Assembly: GCA_024404025.1 (NCBI GenBank) | Contig: JAKSQP010000009.1 | Location: 27,140-91,139, forward strand | Direction: 5' to 3' | Length of the DNA stretch: 64,000 nt | Source: Clostridia bacterium | Lineage (GTDB): Bacteria; Bacillota; Clostridia; Oscillospirales; Acutalibacteraceae | Shown here: one piece after another, positions 61,275 through 64,000 of the stretch | How positions within the stretch are numbered: the first letter of the stretch is position 1 | Layout of the letters: every line of letters starts with the position of its first letter | Notes under the pieces: generated by a model | What the model was told of the DNA's origin: nothing | Database searches by the model: none | The model's input: the letters and a program-made list of their open reading frames with translations, nothing else | Position numbers and translations under genes: made by a program

Positions 61275-61892
61275 ATGTATAATGTTTTAATTGTTGAGGA
61301 TCAAAGAATGCCGAGAGAACTTTTGGAGATTCATATCAATTCCTCAAATTCATATAACCTTGTTGCATCAATAACCAATGCCGACACAGCCATTAAAATT
61401 TGCCAATCGCAAAAAATTGACTTAATTTTAATGGATGTTTTAACCGATTTGGGTTCTAACGGTCTTGATGCATCACAGGAAATCAAAAAGCAATTTCCGA
61501 ACATAAAAATAATTGTTGTAACCTCTATGCCGGAGGCTTCGTGGTTGTCCCGTGCAAAGGAAATCGGGATAGAATCCTTTTGGTACAAGGAGGCAAGCGA
61601 GGACAGCATTATTTCGGTTATGGATAAGACAATGGCGGGTGAAAGCATTTACCCTCTTGATACTCCTGAAATTAAAATCGGTCTTTCAAACAACCATGAG
61701 TTTACAGAAAGAGAAACCGATGTCCTCCGTGAAATTATCACAGGCGACAGCAACACAACCATCGGCGAACGTTTGGGAATGTCAGCAGGAACGGTAAAAA
61801 TTCATATACAGCATATGCTTTATAAAACAGGCTTCAAAACCCGCACCGAGCTTGCAGCCCATGCCAGAGCATTGGGAATTGCAATTAAATAA
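61275..61892 (+). CDS. Response regulator, receiver plus LuxR/NarL-type HTH
   Basis: 205 residues from the ATG at 61275 (GGAG 8 nt upstream; the ATG nine codons earlier overlaps the promoter's -10 box and is rejected). Receiver domain with acidic pair Glu8-Asp9, phosphoacceptor Asp54 (LILMDVL), Thr near 83 and Lys105; HTH at about 143-200 (FTERETDVLREIITGDSN, then TVKIHIQHMLYKTG). Partner of the upstream kinase. It has its own promoter bearing the 22-bp element also found before the next gene, so it probably activates itself and that gene. Confidence 0.9.
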   Translation: MYNVLIVEDQRMPRELLEIHINSSNSYNLVASITNADTAIKICQSQKIDLILMDVLTDLGSNGLDASQEIKKQFPNIKIIVVTSMPEASWLSRAKEIGIESFWYKEASEDSIISVMDKTMAGESIYPLDTPEIKIGLSNNHEFTERETDVLREIITGDSNTTIGERLGMSAGTVKIHIQHMLYKTGFKTRTELAAHARALGIAIK

Positions 61893-61899
61893 ATCTGCT

Positions 61900-61936
61900 A
61901 AGGTTCTCTTTTACTCAAGAGAGCCTTATTTTTTTA
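61900..61936 (+). terminator. Terminator of the response regulator gene
   Basis: AAGGTTCTCTT pairs with AAGAGAGCCTT around TTACTC, then ATTTTTTT. Confidence 0.88.
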
Positions 61937-61951
61937 TAGATTTTACAAAAT

Positions 61952-61995
61952 ATATGCCGATTGGCAGATGTGCTTTTTTATTTTAAACATATAAT
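61952..61995 (+). promoter_or_regulatory. Secreted-protein promoter with 22-bp element (copy 2)
   Basis: ATATGCC-G-ATTGGCAGATGTGC at 61952-61973, identical to copy 1 apart from one base, followed after 16 nt by TATAAT (61990-61995). The start codon is a further 117 nt on, leaving a long leader. Confidence 0.75.
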
Positions 61996-62112
61996 TATTA
62001 TGTTTAATTGTCTTTCGTTCTTTCGAAAAGTAAAGAAGAAAGGTCGAAAAGCAAATTGTATGAGATTTGTAATCTTTTCAGAAATCTCAAATATTTTCAG
62101 GAGGAAAACAAA

Positions 62113-63501
62113 ATGAAGAGAGTTTTATCCGTGATACTCTGCGTGGTACTGATGCTTGGCATAGCACCTATGCTTAAGCTGACTGTGACAGCCAGCGCAA
62201 AAAAAATCACACAGTACAGCCGTGGTGATATCATCGAGTACGGCTGGTACCCCCAGTCCAGAGTCACGGACAGCAATATCATAAGACGACTTTACGGCAG
62301 CTCCCCGGATTGGGACGAATGGAACAGTTACTGGTACATCAGCCAACTGTCTGCCGGCAGTTTTATGCGCTATGTGGATATTGAGCTGTACGGCCAGATG
62401 TATCGTGGTGTAAGGTTTACGGAATACAGACCATACGAAACCGGCAAAGAATCCTCCATGGATAACACCTATCAGGATGACAATGGCTACACCCCAAATG
62501 CGATTTACTGGTTCAAATATGAGCCGCTGAAATGGCGTGTGCTTGACCCCTCCACCGGTCTTGTGCTGTGTGAAACCATCATCGACAGCCAGCCCATCAA
62601 TTATCATTCTTCTCTGGTCACGACCACCTTCTATGATGCCGATGAACCTTACTATGCCAACAACTATGCCCACAGTACCCTGCGGCAGTGGCTGACGGGG
62701 TGGAACGGAGACAGCTTTCTGAACACCGCCTTTTCTACAGCGCAACGCAAGGAGATGCAGAACACTGTGCTGGATAACTCAGCTTGTACGCCCTCCAATG
62801 CAGAGTTCGATGCTCCCTCCACTACGGACAAAATCTTCCTGCTGTCTTATAAGGATGCCCTGAACGAAAACTACGGTTTCACCTCCACCGCTTTTAAGAG
62901 CGATTCCGCTCGTGTGGCCAAGGGCACCGATTACGCCGATTGTCAGGGACTGTTTCACGATGAGAACGGTAACCCGTACTGGTATTTGCGTTCCGCCGGT
63001 TATCTCGGTTACCTTACCTGCGGTGTCGATGAGCTCGGTTGGGTGAATTACGACTTTGAAACTTACGGCACATATTACGGCGTTCGTCCGGCTTTCAGAA
63101 TGAATCTGACCTCCAACATTACACAATCGGGCGTTCTGGAGATTGGGCTGGAACCTCTGCCCGTGGTCGAGATCGATCGCTATGCGGAAAGTATGAAAGT
63201 GGACTATCGTGCAACGGTTACATTTTCGGCAGCCGTAGAGAATGCCACAGCCGGTGCACAGATTCACTGGTTCGTGGACGGCAAGGATGTAGGCACCGGA
63301 GACAAAATCACTGTGAAGGAAGCCAAGAAATCCTACACCATCCAGGCCAAATACATTCTGGACGGCGAAACGCTTGCAGAGTCCAAGGCCGAAAAAGTCA
63401 ATGTGGACACCGGCTTCTTTGCAAAACTCATAGCTTTCTTCCGTTCACTTTTCAAAAAACTGCCTGTTATTGCACAGGCGTATTCAGATATGCAAAAGTA
63501 A
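62113..63501 (+). CDS. Secreted DUF6273-like protein with Ig-like region and hydrophobic tail
   Basis: About 462 residues from the ATG at 62113 (AGGAGG 8 nt upstream). Signal peptide to about residue 27. DUF6273-type pattern: IEYGWYPQSRV, YEPLKWRVLDPSTG, YANNYAHSTLRQWL, KIFLLSYKDALN and a closing YYGVRPAFRMNL. Then an Ig-like stretch (about 360-440: IHWFVDGKDVGTGDKITV) and a tail FFAKLIAFFRSLFKKLP that recurs in secreted proteins of gut Clostridia. Codon use is richer in G+C than the regulator genes just before, suggesting a different origin. Likely target of the upstream response regulator. Confidence 0.8.
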   Translation: MKRVLSVILCVVLMLGIAPMLKLTVTASAKKITQYSRGDIIEYGWYPQSRVTDSNIIRRLYGSSPDWDEWNSYWYISQLSAGSFMRYVDIELYGQMYRGVRFTEYRPYETGKESSMDNTYQDDNGYTPNAIYWFKYEPLKWRVLDPSTGLVLCETIIDSQPINYHSSLVTTTFYDADEPYYANNYAHSTLRQWLTGWNGDSFLNTAFSTAQRKEMQNTVLDNSACTPSNAEFDAPSTTDKIFLLSYKDALNENYGFTSTAFKSDSARVAKGTDYADCQGLFHDENGNPYWYLRSAGYLGYLTCGVDELGWVNYDFETYGTYYGVRPAFRMNLTSNITQSGVLEIGLEPLPVVEIDRYAESMKVDYRATVTFSAAVENATAGAQIHWFVDGKDVGTGDKITVKEAKKSYTIQAKYILDGETLAESKAEKVNVDTGFFAKLIAFFRSLFKKLPVIAQAYSDMQK

Positions 63502-63603
63502 TATAGACAGAAACACTCTTATTTTAGTTTGATTAAAATGAATAATATGCAGCTTCAGAGTTCTGTATTATTCTGCTGAATTCAATTTTAGGAGGAATGT
63601 AAT

Positions 63604-64000
63604 ATGAAAAAACGAATTCTCAGTATTTTGCTTAGTATCCTGCTATGTGTGTCATATATGCCTGTATCGGTATTAGCAGCCTATGAAGATGGTGCGACAT
63701 GCGAATACTGTGGTGAGTACCGTTGGGACGATTATCTGTGCGATAACGGAAGTCATTGTGCTGTCGGTTCCAGTTGCGGCAATGAGCATCACTGCCCGTC
63801 ATGTGAAAAGTGCGATGACGATGTAACAATCTGTCCGGAATGTGAGGAGTATTGCAGTGATTGCGCAGAGGGCTGGTGCGATGACTGTGGCCTGTGTCTG
63901 GAATGTGCGCTTGATGCCGGCTTCCACTGTCCGACCTGCGAAAAGTGCAGCGGTGAAGTAGAAATTTGCCCCGAATGTGAAGATTACTGTAACGAATGTG
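63604..64000 (+). CDS. Secreted Cys-rich repeat protein (3' truncated by window)
   Basis: 132 residues visible, open to the window end; the ATG at 63604 has AGGAGG 8 nt upstream. Signal peptide to about residue 25 (SVLAA). The rest is very rich in Cys in CxxC pairs; a 25-residue unit starting HCPSCEKC and ending CSDC (about 63-87) recurs as HCPTCEKC to CNEC (about 108-132), a period of 45 residues. The pattern suggests zinc-ribbon- or disulfide-linked repeats outside the cell. No family is recognised. About 100 nt after the DUF6273-like gene and probably in the same regulon. Confidence 0.75.
   Translation, partial: MKKRILSILLSILLCVSYMPVSVLAAYEDGATCEYCGEYRWDDYLCDNGSHCAVGSSCGNEHHCPSCEKCDDDVTICPECEEYCSDCAEGWCDDCGLCLECALDAGFHCPTCEKCSGEVEICPECEDYCNEC

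Overview
The window reads as a chromosomal segment of a Gram-positive, low-to-mid GC member of the Clostridia, most likely a gut-type Oscillospirales/Ruminococcaceae relative. The evidence is a paired GlgC/GlgD glycogen operon, class B sortases, SpoIID- and SpoIIQ-like cell-wall proteins, ThiT behind a TPP riboswitch, purine-rich Shine-Dalgarno sites before nearly every gene and many TTGACA/TATAAT promoters. This placement is inference; there is no rRNA in the window.

Layout. 1-8.5 kb: sugar-phosphate epimerase and kinase (5' cut by the window), a secreted beta-propeller protein, a VTT membrane protein, and a leftward carbohydrate operon (histidine phosphatase, GH35 beta-galactosidase, sugar isomerase-like protein, Gfo/Idh oxidoreductase), divergent from an XRE regulator across a symmetric operator. 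9.2-15.5 kb: glycogen operon glgB-glgC-glgD-(membrane protein)-glgA. 15.7-21.2 kb: a zinc-ribbon/PASTA pseudokinase, a GH130 enzyme, tRNA-Gly, a zinc-ribbon membrane protein and a GPH-type transporter. 21.2-29.2 kb: PduL, two lipoproteins, a VTT-nucleoside hydrolase fusion, a radical SAM protein, TPP riboswitch-thiT and a secreted beta-helix protein. 29.2-41.5 kb: a PBP/FtsW pair, then a rightward operon of cysteine desulfurase, thiI, cinA, two class B sortases and an unusual SpoIID-like protein, facing an M23 peptidase. 41.7-50.1 kb: gltX, glnS, a membrane protein, GH127 and two metallophosphoesterases.

50.3-57.1 kb holds a complete tailed-phage head module: small and large terminase, portal, protease, decoration protein, major capsid protein, two connector-type genes and a last gene that seems to join a neck/tail-terminator-like domain to a fibre-like domain. 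All frames are open and the terminase active sites are intact, but integrase, tail, lysis and replication genes are absent. This compact, apparently domesticated capsid cassette is my first candidate for an undescribed system.

57.1-64 kb looks like an accessory island: repeated palindromic intergenic elements, tRNA-Pro, relics of a Pre/Mob-type relaxase and a TnpV-type protein, then a three-gene sensory system (7TM degenerate kinase-like protein, histidine kinase, LuxR-type regulator) and two secreted proteins (DUF6273-like; Cys-rich repeats, cut by the window end). A 22-bp element carrying TGCC-N3-TGGCA sits at the -35 position both before the regulator gene and before the first secreted-protein gene, suggesting autoregulation plus control of the secreted proteins. 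This is my second candidate system.

A third unusual item is the SpoIID-like protein: its SpoIID motifs occur in a circularly permuted order and a degenerate CinA-C-like domain is fused inside the membrane, three genes downstream of cinA itself.
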